64,000 nt of DNA from RPQJ01 sp963696545 (GTDB taxonomy: Bacteria > Pseudomonadota > Gammaproteobacteria > Steroidobacterales > Steroidobacteraceae). The DNA is taken from NCBI GenBank assembly GCA_963696545.1, contig CAVOKQ010000016.1:1-64000 (forward strand), read 5' to 3'. Below, one piece after another: positions 42,034 through 51,521 of this stretch (position 1 is the stretch's first letter; each line of letters begins with the position of its first letter). Both the position numbers and the translations under genes were made by a program. A model generated the notes under the pieces. The model had not been told where the DNA came from. It saw nothing but the letters and a program-made list of their open reading frames with translations, and did no database searches.

Positions 42034-42621
42034 ATGCCAAGAATCAACCTGCTTCCGTGGCGCGAGTCCGAGCGCACGCGCAAGCGCCAGGAATTCTTCC
42101 TAGGGATCGGTGCCGCTGTCGCCACGGCAGCACTCGTGGCGCTCGTGGGCCGCTGGCAGATGAGTGCGTCGATCGAGCACCAGAACGAGCGCAACCAGAT
42201 CCTGGTCGACGAGATCGCCCAGCTCGACAAGCAGATCGAGGAGATCCTCGGTCTCGAGAACCAGAAGCGCAAGCTGCTTGCGCGCATGGAGATCATCGAG
42301 ACGCTGCAGCGCAGCCGGCCCGAGATCGTGCACATCTTCGACGAGATCGTGCGCGCGCTGCCGGAAGGCGTGTACCTGACCTACCTCAAGCAGAGCGGCA
42401 CGCGGATCGAGATGCGCGGCGTGGCGCAGTCGAGCACGCGGGTCTCGGCATTCATGCGCAACATCGACGCTTCGCAGTGGCTGGCCGACCCGTCGCTGCA
42501 GATCGTCGAGACCAAGGGCAAGGAACCCGGCAGCGGTGCCGAGTTCACGCTGTTCGCCGTCCAGCGCAGCCAGGTCACGCCCGAAGGCGAGATCGCCCCT
42601 GACAAGGTGGCGGCCAAATGA
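42034..42621 (+). CDS. pilN: type IV pilus alignment protein PilN
   Basis: This 195-residue bitopic membrane protein begins with the conserved cytoplasmic MPRINLLPWRESERTRKRQE that binds PilM. One membrane helix (about 22-41) and a periplasmic coiled coil (about 45-95, ERNQILVDEIAQLDKQIEEI) follow, then a ferredoxin-like domain. It starts 1 base after the pilM stop and overlaps pilO by 4 bases. Confidence 0.95.
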   Translation: MPRINLLPWRESERTRKRQEFFLGIGAAVATAALVALVGRWQMSASIEHQNERNQILVDEIAQLDKQIEEILGLENQKRKLLARMEIIETLQRSRPEIVHIFDEIVRALPEGVYLTYLKQSGTRIEMRGVAQSSTRVSAFMRNIDASQWLADPSLQIVETKGKEPGSGAEFTLFAVQRSQVTPEGEIAPDKVAAK

Positions 42622-43307
42622 AGAAACTCAAGGAACTGCTGGAGCAGCTGCGCGGACTCGATCCGAACGATCCGGGTCGCTGGCCGCTCGGGGTCCGGCT
42701 CGGCACAGCGCTGCTGCTCTTCCTGCTCGTCGCGTCGGCCGGCTACTACTTCTTCGTCTGGAAGTCGCTGCACCCGGTGCGGCTCGAGGCGCGCGCCAAG
42801 GAGACCGAGCTGCTCGCCACGCTCGAGACCAAGGCGCGCAAGGCCGCGAACCTGCAGGCATACAAGGACCAGCTCGCCGAGATGGAAAAGTCCTTCGGCG
42901 CCATGCTGCGGCAGCTGCCGAACAAGACCGAGGTGCCGAACCTGCTGGTGGACATCTCGCAGACCGGGCTCGCCGCGGGTCTCGAGGAGAAGCTGTTCCA
43001 GCCGCAGGGCGAGCAGCGCAAGGACTTCTACGCGGAGCTGCCGATCAGCATCCGCCTGACCGGCGGCTACCACCAGATGGGCACGTTCGCCGCCGGCATC
43101 GCCGCGCTGCCACGCATCGTGACGCTGCACGACATCGAGATCACTCCGGCCGCCAAGGACGCAACCGGGGGAGCGCTCGTGCTGAACGTGACAGCCAAGA
43201 CCTACCGCTACCTCGACGAGGATGAGCAGGCCCCTGCGGAAGGCGCCAAGAAAGGCGGCAAGGCCGACAAGAAGGGCGCCAAGGCCAAGAAGGCGGAAGG
43301 CGAGTGA
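42618..43307 (+). CDS. pilO: type IV pilus alignment protein PilO
   Basis: This 229-residue partner of PilN has a cytoplasmic tail, one membrane helix (about 30-50), a periplasmic coiled coil and a C-terminal domain with GGYHQMGTFAAGIAALPRIV. The extreme C-terminus is a Lys/Gly/Ala-rich tail (about 205-229) beyond the usual fold. Its ATG overlaps the pilN stop, and its stop overlaps a possible pilP GTG start. PilN and PilO heterodimers link the inner membrane platform to PilP and PilQ. Confidence 0.94.
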   Translation: MKKLKELLEQLRGLDPNDPGRWPLGVRLGTALLLFLLVASAGYYFFVWKSLHPVRLEARAKETELLATLETKARKAANLQAYKDQLAEMEKSFGAMLRQLPNKTEVPNLLVDISQTGLAAGLEEKLFQPQGEQRKDFYAELPISIRLTGGYHQMGTFAAGIAALPRIVTLHDIEITPAAKDATGGALVLNVTAKTYRYLDEDEQAPAEGAKKGGKADKKGAKAKKAEGE

Positions 43308-43837
43308 GGCCCGCTATGGCAGACAGCATGACCACAGGACTGCGCTTCGTACTCGCCGCGACGCTGCTCGCCGCGGTCGCCGGTTGTTCCGACGACACCG
43401 ACCAGCTGCGTGCCCAGATCGCCGAGATCAAGAGCCGGCCGGGCGGGCGCATCGAGCCGCTGCCGGAAGTGAAACCGTACGAGACATTCGCCTATCCGGC
43501 GGCCGACCAGCGCTCGCCGTTCGAGCCGGGCGTGCCGGCGTCGCTGAGCGGGCCGAATGCGATCCGCCCGGATTCGAGCCGGCCGCGCGAGTTCCTCGAG
43601 CAGTTCTCGCTCGATACGCTGCGCATGGTCGGCACGCTGAAACTGAACAACCGCGTTTACGGACTCGTACAGACGAGCGATGGGCTCGTGCACCGGGTAT
43701 TGCCCGGCAACCGCCTGGGCCAGAGCGACGGCCGGATCACGGCCATCGAAGACGGCAAGATCTCGCTTGTCGAGATCGTTCCGGACGGCATGGGAGGCTT
43801 CATTGAGCGGCCTGCCGCACTCGCGCTGAGCGACTGA
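43304..43837 (+). CDS. pilP: type IV pilus lipoprotein PilP
   Basis: This inner-membrane lipoprotein connects PilN/PilO with the secretin. The signal TTGLRFVLAATLLAAVAGC ends in a lipobox. A disordered linker and then the PilP beta domain follow (FSLDTLRMVGTLKLNNRVYG, VHRVLPGNRLGQSDGRIT). The GTG at 43304 overlaps the pilO stop and has GGAAGG upstream. The ATG at 43316, with GAGG, is an equally possible start. It is followed 19 bases later by pilQ. Confidence 0.92.
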   Translation: MRPAMADSMTTGLRFVLAATLLAAVAGCSDDTDQLRAQIAEIKSRPGGRIEPLPEVKPYETFAYPAADQRSPFEPGVPASLSGPNAIRPDSSRPREFLEQFSLDTLRMVGTLKLNNRVYGLVQTSDGLVHRVLPGNRLGQSDGRITAIEDGKISLVEIVPDGMGGFIERPAALALSD

Positions 43838-43856
43838 TCTGCAAGGAGATTCGAGC

Positions 43857-46055
43857 ATGACCGCTGCATCGTTGCACACGACCGACCCTCGCGAGGGCGC
43901 AAGCCGGACGCATCGCCGGCCCCGATCCGCGCCGCTCGCAGCGCTGGCCGGGCTCGTCGCGCTCGTCGCGCAGAGCGCATTCGCCCAGGCCGCGACACGC
44001 CTCGAAAAGATCGAGGTGAATCCGCAGCCCGGCGAACAGGTCGAGGTGAAGCTGGTGCTGGACGGCCCGGCGCCGCAGCCGGTCACCTTCACCGTGGACA
44101 ACCCCGCCCGCCTCTCGGTGGACCTGCCGGGCACGACCCTCGCGCTGCCGTCGCGTCGCATCGACGTGAATTCGGGCGGCGTGGACACGATCCTCGCGGC
44201 CGAGGCCTCGGGCCGCAGCCGCCTCGTGTTCAACCTCGACCAGTTGCGCCCCTACCAGACCCGGGTTGCCGGCAACAACGTCTATGTGACGGTCGGGCGC
44301 GCGGCCGCCTCGGGTGCCGTGCCTGTGGCCGCCGCTTCCGCCACCGCGACGGGCAGTCGTGCTGTGACCGCAACGTCGGGTGCGTCCGTGCAGAAGGTCG
44401 ATTTCCGTCGCGGATCCGACGGGGCCGGCCGCATCCTCATCAGCACGAGCGATCCGCGCGTGCAGGCCAGCCTGAAGCAGGAAGGCGGCCGCGTCGTGGT
44501 CGACTTCCCGAATACCTCTGTTCCGGCCGAATACGCACGCCGTTACGACGTGGTCGACTTCGCGACGCCGGTGAGCTCGTTCGACGTCACGCAGGGCCCG
44601 GGCGGGGCGCGCATCGTCGTCGCGGCGTCCGGCGACTTCGACCAGCTCGCCTACCAGTCCGATCGCGACTACGTCCTCGAGGTGCGCCCGCGTCCGAAGG
44701 TCGCGGTCGTCGACCCGAGCAAGCGCGAGTACAAGGGCGAGCGCCTCACGCTCAACTTCCAGGACATCGAGACCCGCGCCGTGCTGCAGCTGCTCGCGGA
44801 GACGAGCGGCCAGAACATCGTCGTCAGCGACACGGTGCAGGGCAACGTCACGCTGCGCCTGCAGAACGTGCCGTGGGACCAGGCGCTCGACATCGTGCTC
44901 AGGACCAAGGGACTCGACAAGCGCCAGGAGGGCAACGTCATCTTCGTCGCGCCGACCGAGGAGCTGCAGGCCCGCGAGAAGCAGATGCTCGAGTCGCAGA
45001 AGCAGATCACCGAGCTCGCGCCGGTGCGCACCGAGTACCTGCAGGTCAACTACGCCAAGGCGTCAGACCTCGCGTCGCTGATCAAGTCGCAGGGGCGGAG
45101 CCTGCTGTCGGAGCGCGGCAGCGTGTCGATCGACGATCGCACCAACACGCTGCTGCTGCAGGACACGCCTGACCGCCTCGCCGACATCCGCCGCCTGGTG
45201 TCGACGCTCGACATCCCGGTCAAGCAGGTGCTGATCGAGGCCCGCATCGTCATCGTCAACGATTCCTTCAGCCGCGAGCTCGGCGTGAAGTTCGGTAGCG
45301 CGTTCGTCGGCAACTACGGCAGCGACGACGGCCTTATGTGGGTCGGCAACAACGGCCTCAACTCCGCCACCGGCGATCGCGGCCCGATCATCTCGCCGAA
45401 CGGCCCCGGCGGTGTCGGCGTGGACGGCAACAGAGTGGCGACCGGTCCGGCGCCCGACCGCTACCTGGTCAACCTGCCGATCGCGAACCCGGCGCTGAAG
45501 CTCGCCATGACGCTGCTCGACTCCGACTACGTCGTGGACCTCGAGATCACGGCGGCCCAGCGTGAAGGACGCGGCGAGGTCGTATCGGCCCCGCGCGTGA
45601 TCACCGCGAACGGCCAGGAGGCCTACATCGAGCAGGGCCGCGAAATCCCGTACCAGGAGTCGGCGTCGAGCGGCGCGACCACCACGCAGTTCAAGAAGGC
45701 CGTGCTGTCGCTGACGGTGACCCCGCAGATCACGCCGGACGACCGGCTGATCCTCGACCTCAAGGTGACCAAGGACAGCGTCGGCCAGTTCGTGCCGAGC
45801 GCCACGGGCGGTCTCGTGCCCAGCATCGACACGCGCCAGATCACGACACAGGTGCTGGTGAACGATGGCCAGACCGTCGTGCTCGGCGGCATCCTCGAGA
45901 CGGACAACCGCGACGACGTGAGCAAGGTGCCTTTCCTCGGCGACGTCCCGGGCCTCGGCGTGTTCTTCCGCAGCAAGTCCAAGAAAGAGGAGAAGAACGA
46001 GCTGCTGATCTTCGTCACGCCGAAGATCCTGCGCGAGGGCGCCAACATCTACTGA
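43857..46055 (+). CDS. pilQ: type IV pilus secretin PilQ
   Basis: This 732-residue outer-membrane channel for the pilus fibre has an N-terminal signal ending near SAFAQA. Two AMIN domains that bind peptidoglycan follow (about 45-145 and 175-275). The secretin/TonB short N-terminal domain (LTLNFQDIETRAVLQLLAET), an N1 domain and the C-terminal secretin come next. The secretin shows VVSAPRVITANGQEAYIEQG, VLVNDGQTVVLGGILE and VPFLGDVPGLGVFFRSK. AAGGAG precedes the ATG. A strong hairpin follows it, so aroK may be largely separate in transcription. Confidence 0.96.
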   Translation: MTAASLHTTDPREGASRTHRRPRSAPLAALAGLVALVAQSAFAQAATRLEKIEVNPQPGEQVEVKLVLDGPAPQPVTFTVDNPARLSVDLPGTTLALPSRRIDVNSGGVDTILAAEASGRSRLVFNLDQLRPYQTRVAGNNVYVTVGRAAASGAVPVAAASATATGSRAVTATSGASVQKVDFRRGSDGAGRILISTSDPRVQASLKQEGGRVVVDFPNTSVPAEYARRYDVVDFATPVSSFDVTQGPGGARIVVAASGDFDQLAYQSDRDYVLEVRPRPKVAVVDPSKREYKGERLTLNFQDIETRAVLQLLAETSGQNIVVSDTVQGNVTLRLQNVPWDQALDIVLRTKGLDKRQEGNVIFVAPTEELQAREKQMLESQKQITELAPVRTEYLQVNYAKASDLASLIKSQGRSLLSERGSVSIDDRTNTLLLQDTPDRLADIRRLVSTLDIPVKQVLIEARIVIVNDSFSRELGVKFGSAFVGNYGSDDGLMWVGNNGLNSATGDRGPIISPNGPGGVGVDGNRVATGPAPDRYLVNLPIANPALKLAMTLLDSDYVVDLEITAAQREGRGEVVSAPRVITANGQEAYIEQGREIPYQESASSGATTTQFKKAVLSLTVTPQITPDDRLILDLKVTKDSVGQFVPSATGGLVPSIDTRQITTQVLVNDGQTVVLGGILETDNRDDVSKVPFLGDVPGLGVFFRSKSKKEEKNELLIFVTPKILREGANIY

Positions 46056-46076
46056 CGGCTGCCCGGCCGGATGGGA

Positions 46077-46109
46077 GAATGCGGCCGCAGCGATCCTGCG
46101 GCCGCATTC
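46077..46109 (+). terminator. strong hairpin between pilQ and aroK
   Basis: GAATGCGGCCGCAG and CTGCGGCCGCATTC pair perfectly over 14 bp with a 5-base loop, followed by GTTTC. It ends 9 bases before the aroK ATG. It could be a terminator or attenuator, or could mask the aroK ribosome-binding region. Confidence 0.65.
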
Positions 46110-46118
46110 GTTTCGGGC

Positions 46119-46646
46119 ATGCTGAAAGCCGGCAACATCATCCTGGTCGGTCCAATGGGCTCTGGAAAGAGTGCCGTCGGGCGCCTGCTGGCGCAGCGCC
46201 TGGGCCTCGCGCTCGTCGACAGCGACGCCGAGATCGAGGCGCGCACCGGCGTCGACATTTCCTACATCTTCGAGCGCGAGGGCGAGGCCGGCTTCCGGCT
46301 CCGCGAGGCCGAGGTCATCGACGAGATCACGCAGCGCGAGGGCGTGCTCGTGGCCACCGGCGGCGGGGCCGTGCTCGACCCGCATACGCGCGAGCGGCTG
46401 CGCGCCCGGGGCTGCGTCGTGTATCTTCGAACGTCCGTGGACCAGCAACTCGCCCGCACCCGCCGCAACTCGCTACGCCCGCTGCTCAAGAATGCCGACC
46501 CGCGGGGCACGCTCGAGCAGCTGATGCATCAGCGCGCGGCACTTTACGAGGAAGTGTCCGACGTCACCGTCGACACCGACGGGCGCAAGGTCGGCACGGT
46601 CGTAGCCGAGATCCTGCGCCAGCTCGAGTCCGCGCGGAGCCAGTGA
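46119..46646 (+). CDS. aroK: shikimate kinase
   Basis: This enzyme phosphorylates shikimate with ATP in aromatic amino acid synthesis. The 175-residue protein shows the P-loop VGPMGSGKSAVGRLL (about 9-23), the shikimate-binding DSDAEIEARTGVDISYIFE, and VLVATGGGAVLD. The lid region LRPLLKN follows. The ATG at 46119 gives the standard N-terminus. It shares one base with the aroB start region (TGATG). The pilQ-aroK-aroB order is widely conserved. Confidence 0.95.
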   Translation: MLKAGNIILVGPMGSGKSAVGRLLAQRLGLALVDSDAEIEARTGVDISYIFEREGEAGFRLREAEVIDEITQREGVLVATGGGAVLDPHTRERLRARGCVVYLRTSVDQQLARTRRNSLRPLLKNADPRGTLEQLMHQRAALYEEVSDVTVDTDGRKVGTVVAEILRQLESARSQ

Positions 46647-47731
46647 TGCAGAGGCTGACCATCGACCTCGGCGAGCGGAGCTACCCGATCCTGATCGGGC
46701 CGGGCCTGCTCGACGACCGGGCTGTGCTTGCAGGCGCAGTCGAAGCCCGCGACGTGCTGGTTGTGTCGAACGAAGTCGTGGGCCCGCTGTACCTCGATCG
46801 CCTGGTGCGCGCGCTCGAGGGCAAGCGCACTGCGAGCCTGCTGCTGCCCGACGGCGAGCAGTACAAGACGCTCGAGGCCATCGGCCGCGTTTTCGATGCG
46901 CTCGTGCAGGGGCGAATGAATCGTGATGCCTGCGTCGTCGCGCTCGGTGGTGGCGTCGTGGGTGACATCGCGGGATTCGCGGCCGCGTGCTACCAGCGCG
47001 GCGTGGATTTCGTGCAGGTGCCGACGACGCTGCTCGCACAGGTAGATTCATCGGTCGGCGGCAAGACCGGCGTCAACCATCCCGGCGGCAAGAACCTGAT
47101 CGGCGCGTTCCACCAGCCTCGTGCCGTCGTGTCCGACACGGCGACGCTCTCGACTCTGCCGGTGCGCGAACTGCGCGCCGGGCTCGCCGAAGTGATCAAG
47201 TACGGGCTCGTCGCGGACCTCGAGTTCCTCGACTGGCTGGACACGAACCTGCCTGCGCTGCTGGCGCTCGACCCGACGGCGCTCGCCCACGCGATACGCC
47301 GCTGTTGCGAGATCAAGGCCGAGATCGTCGCCGAGGACGAGCGCGAGCATGGGCGGCGCGCGCTGCTGAACCTGGGACACACGTTTGGCCACGCGATCGA
47401 GGCAGCCGCCGGCTACGGGGAGTGGCTGCACGGCGAGGCCGTCGGAGTCGGCATGCTGCTCGCCGCCGACCTGTCGCACAGGCTCGGCTGGGTCAGCGAT
47501 GCGGACGTGGAGCGCGTCAGGGACATGCTGCTGCGGGCTGGCCTGCGCACTACGGCGCCGCCGATCGGCGCGTCGCGCGCGCTCGACCTGATGGGCATGG
47601 ACAAGAAAGTGCTGGCGGGCAGGATCCGGCTCGTGCTGCTCGAAGGCCTCGGCGCAGGCGTCATCAGCGGCGATTACCCGGCGCAGGCGCTGCAATCGAC
47701 GCTCGAGGCGTATTTCGGGAGGCCGCGGTGA
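46646..47731 (+). CDS. aroB: 3-dehydroquinate synthase
   Basis: This NAD- and metal-dependent enzyme converts DAHP to 3-dehydroquinate, the second shikimate-pathway step. The 361-residue protein shows VVALGGGVVGDIAGFAAACY, VPTTLLAQVDSSVGGKTGVN and NLGHTFGHAIEA with the zinc-ligand His, and WLHGEAVGVGM. Its ATG overlaps the aroK stop by one base and its stop overlaps the dgt GTG, so aroK-aroB-dgt are tightly coupled. Confidence 0.96.
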   Translation: MQRLTIDLGERSYPILIGPGLLDDRAVLAGAVEARDVLVVSNEVVGPLYLDRLVRALEGKRTASLLLPDGEQYKTLEAIGRVFDALVQGRMNRDACVVALGGGVVGDIAGFAAACYQRGVDFVQVPTTLLAQVDSSVGGKTGVNHPGGKNLIGAFHQPRAVVSDTATLSTLPVRELRAGLAEVIKYGLVADLEFLDWLDTNLPALLALDPTALAHAIRRCCEIKAEIVAEDEREHGRRALLNLGHTFGHAIEAAAGYGEWLHGEAVGVGMLLAADLSHRLGWVSDADVERVRDMLLRAGLRTTAPPIGASRALDLMGMDKKVLAGRIRLVLLEGLGAGVISGDYPAQALQSTLEAYFGRPR

Positions 47732-48891
47732 ACGACGGCGCAACATCGCTGGCTCGTTACGCGCAGAGCGAAGCGGAGTCGCGCGGCCGCCGATTCCCGG
47801 AGCCGCCGCCGCGCCATCGCACCGAGTACCAGCGCGACCGTGACCGGATCGTGCACTCCACGGCTTTCCGGCGCCTGGTCTACAAGACGCAGGTATTCGT
47901 GAACCACGAGGGCGACCTGTACCGCACGCGGCTCACGCACTCGCTCGAAGTGGCGCAGATCGCCCGCAGCGTGGCGCGTGCGCTCGAGCTGAACGAGCCG
48001 CTGGCCGAGGCGATCTGCCTCGCGCACGACCTCGGTCACACGCCGTTCGGCCATGCAGGACAGGACGCGCTGCACGAGTGCATGCGCGAGTTCGGCGGCT
48101 TCGAGCACAACCTGCAGTCGCTGCGCGTCGTCGACGAACTCGAGGAGCGCTATGCGGAGTTCCCCGGGCTGAACCTGACGTTCGAGACGCGCGAAGGCAT
48201 CCTGAAGCACTGTTCCGCGGCGAATGCGCGTCGGCTCGGCGAGCTCGGGCAGCGGTTCCTCGAGCGCCGCCAGCCGTGCCTCGAGGCTCAGCTCGCGAAC
48301 CTGGCCGACGAGATCGCCTACAACAATCACGACGTGGATGACGGCATCCGCGCCGGGCTGATCTCGATCGACGAGCTGCGCGAGCTCGCCATCTTCCGCC
48401 GCCAGTACGACCTCGTGACCGGCAAGTATCCGGGGCTCGGCTCGCGTCGCCTCGTGCACGAGGTCGTGCGGCGGATGATCGACTTCCTGGTGAACGACCT
48501 GATCGCCGCTTCCGGGGCATCGATCGCAGCGGCCGCACCGGCAAGCGTCGAGGCCGTCCGGGCCCGGTCCGAGCCGCTGCTCACGTTCGGCGACGAGGCC
48601 GGTGCCGAGCACCTCGAGCTGAAGCGCTACCTTCGCCAGCACCTGTATCGTCACTACAAGGTGCTGCGCATGACCAACAAGGCCCGGCGCGTCGTGCGCG
48701 AGCTGTTCCAGGCGATGCTCGAGGAGACCGAGCTGATGCCGACCGAGCACCAGGAGGCCGCGCAGCGCATGGAATCGGAAGCGGGCCGGCCGGGTCGCGG
48801 CCGCGCTGTCGCCGACTACATCGCCGGAATGACCGACCGGTTCGCGATCCTGGAGCACCAGCGGCTGTTCGACCCGTCGGAGCGGACCTGA
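47728..48891 (+). CDS. dgt: deoxyguanosinetriphosphate triphosphohydrolase-like protein
   Basis: This 387-residue HD-domain protein hydrolyses dNTPs to nucleosides and triphosphate. It shows RDRDRIVHSTAFRRLVYKTQ near the start and the HD metal ligands in TRLTHSLEVAQIARS and ICLAHDLGHTPFGHAG. NLQSLRVVDELE and LADEIAYNNHDVDDG follow. It resembles the class without a characterised dGTP preference, so substrate choice is uncertain. The GTG start at 47728 overlaps aroB (GTGA). It ends the pil-aro run; pyrF begins 154 bases later. Confidence 0.9.
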   Translation: MNDGATSLARYAQSEAESRGRRFPEPPPRHRTEYQRDRDRIVHSTAFRRLVYKTQVFVNHEGDLYRTRLTHSLEVAQIARSVARALELNEPLAEAICLAHDLGHTPFGHAGQDALHECMREFGGFEHNLQSLRVVDELEERYAEFPGLNLTFETREGILKHCSAANARRLGELGQRFLERRQPCLEAQLANLADEIAYNNHDVDDGIRAGLISIDELRELAIFRRQYDLVTGKYPGLGSRRLVHEVVRRMIDFLVNDLIAASGASIAAAAPASVEAVRARSEPLLTFGDEAGAEHLELKRYLRQHLYRHYKVLRMTNKARRVVRELFQAMLEETELMPTEHQEAAQRMESEAGRPGRGRAVADYIAGMTDRFAILEHQRLFDPSERT

Positions 48892-49045
48892 GCCGCGACG
48901 GTCGGCCGAATCCTGCAATGTTCGCTGGCGAGCGGCACTTCGTCAGGCACTTCCGTCCGTACTACCCCGTACCCCCTGCTCACGACCCCCGCCGCGCCTC
49001 GTCCGGTATCATTGGCAATCGCCCTTCCTGCCCGAGTCTCTGCCC

Positions 49046-49770
49046 ATGCCCCTCGTTCCCAAGGCCATCCCGGCGCAGGAGCGCCTGATCTTCGCCATGG
49101 ACGTCGCCGACCCGGCCGAGGCGCGCCGGCTCGCCGAGACGCTTGGCGACTCCGTGCACTTCTACAAGCTCGGCCTCGAGCTCTTCATGGCGGGCGGCTA
49201 CTACGAGCTGATCGACTGGATGGTCGCGCGCGACAAGAAGGTGTTCGTCGATCTCAAGTTCTTCGACGTGCCGGCGACCGTCGCTGCGGCGGTCCGTCAA
49301 CTCCGCAACCGCGGCGTGACGCTCACGACGGTGCATGGCAACCAGGGGATCATGGAGGCCGCGGCGGCCGCGAAGGGCGACGTCAAGGTGCTGGCCGTGA
49401 CGGTGCTGACGAGCCTGGATCGCGGCGACCTCGATGACCTCGGGTTCGCGTGCGACGTCGAACAGCTGGTGCTGTCCCGCGCCCGGCGTGCGCTGGAAGC
49501 GGGCTGCGACGGCGTCGTCTCGTCGGGACTCGAGGCACCGAAGCTGCGTGAGTTCATCGATCACCGGCTGCTCGTCGTGACGCCCGGCATCCGGCCGGTA
49601 GAAAACCGCCCTGTGGACGACCAGAAGCGCACGGTCGACGTGGCCCAGGCCTTTGCGAACGGCGCCGACTACATCGTCGTCGGCCGGCCGATCCGTGACG
49701 CCGCCGATCCGCGTGCCGCGGCGCTCGCGATCCAGCAGACGATTGCCGGCATCTTCGGCGGAAAGCCGCT

Positions 49771-49774
<4 letters not shown>
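49046..49774 (+). CDS. pyrF: orotidine 5'-phosphate decarboxylase
   Basis: This is the last enzyme of UMP synthesis. The 242-residue TIM-barrel protein shows IFAMDVADPAEARRL, FYKLGLELFM and the catalytic DLKFFDVPATV (Asp-x-Lys...Asp). The phosphate-binding VTPGIRPV and DYIVVGRPIRDAADP come near the end. It overlaps hemE by 4 bases (GTGA), an unusual functional pairing that suggests coupled translation. Confidence 0.95.
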
Positions 49775-50844
<1,070 letters not shown>

Positions 50845-50847
50845 ACC

Positions 50848-51432
50848 ATGGACATCAGCAAGATCAGCATCGGCGAGGATCCGCCGCGCGACGTCAACGT
50901 GCTCATCGAGATCCCGCAGGGCGGCGTGCCGGTGAAGTACGAGCTCGACAAGGCGTCGGGCGCGCTGCGGGTGGACCGGTTCCTGAACACGGCGATGTTC
51001 TATCCCGGCAACTACGGCTTCATTCCACACACGCTGTCGGGCGACGGCGATCCCGTGGACGTGATCGTCGTGGTGCCGAGCCCGGTCGTGGCGGGCGCCA
51101 TCGTCCGTGTGCGTCCGGTCGGCGCGCTGCTGATGAAGGACGAAGCCGGCGACGACGAGAAAGTGATTGCCGTGCCGGTGGACAAGCTGCATCCGTTCTA
51201 CGAGGGCGTTAAGTCGTACAAGGACCTGCCGGTGACGCTCACCGAGCAGATCGCGCACTTCTTCCAGCACTACAAGGACCTGGAGAAGGGCAAGTGGGTC
51301 ACGATCGTGAGCTGGGTCGGCACGGACCGCGCGGAGCGGATGATCCTCGACGGCATCCGCCGCGCAGCGAGCCACGGCGATGACGTGGCCGCACACTTCG
51401 TCGCGAGCGGGGCGCTGAAGAAGCGTCGGTAG
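50848..51432 (+). CDS. ppa: inorganic pyrophosphatase
   Basis: This soluble family I pyrophosphatase (194 residues) drives biosynthetic reactions by removing PPi. It shows NVLIEIPQGGVPVKYELDK, YPGNYGFIPHTLSGDGDPVD and DVIVV with the metal-binding aspartates, and MKDEAGDDEKVIAVPVDK. It is 3 bases downstream of hemE and is followed by a long palindrome separating it from convergent fadD. Confidence 0.96.
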   Translation: MDISKISIGEDPPRDVNVLIEIPQGGVPVKYELDKASGALRVDRFLNTAMFYPGNYGFIPHTLSGDGDPVDVIVVVPSPVVAGAIVRVRPVGALLMKDEAGDDEKVIAVPVDKLHPFYEGVKSYKDLPVTLTEQIAHFFQHYKDLEKGKWVTIVSWVGTDRAERMILDGIRRAASHGDDVAAHFVASGALKKRR

Positions 51433-51437
51433 AAAAT

Positions 51438-51516
51438 GGGGGCGGGGAAAATCGGTGCCTGGCACCTATTTTTCCGAACGGAAAATAGGTGCCAGGCACC
51501 GATTTTCCCCGCCCCC
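51438..51516. repeat. near-perfect 38-bp inverted repeat (REP-like hairpin)
   Basis: The left arm (51438-51476) and right arm (51479-51516) are complementary except for one extra T, with a 2-base loop. Each arm holds its own palindrome, GGTGCCTGGCACC or GGTGCCAGGCACC, flanked by AAAATCG/TATTTT. The core resembles intergenic repeats mobilised by REP-associated tyrosine transposases. Here it lies between the convergent ppa and fadD genes and should terminate both. Confidence 0.75.
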
Positions 51517-51521
51517 TTTCG

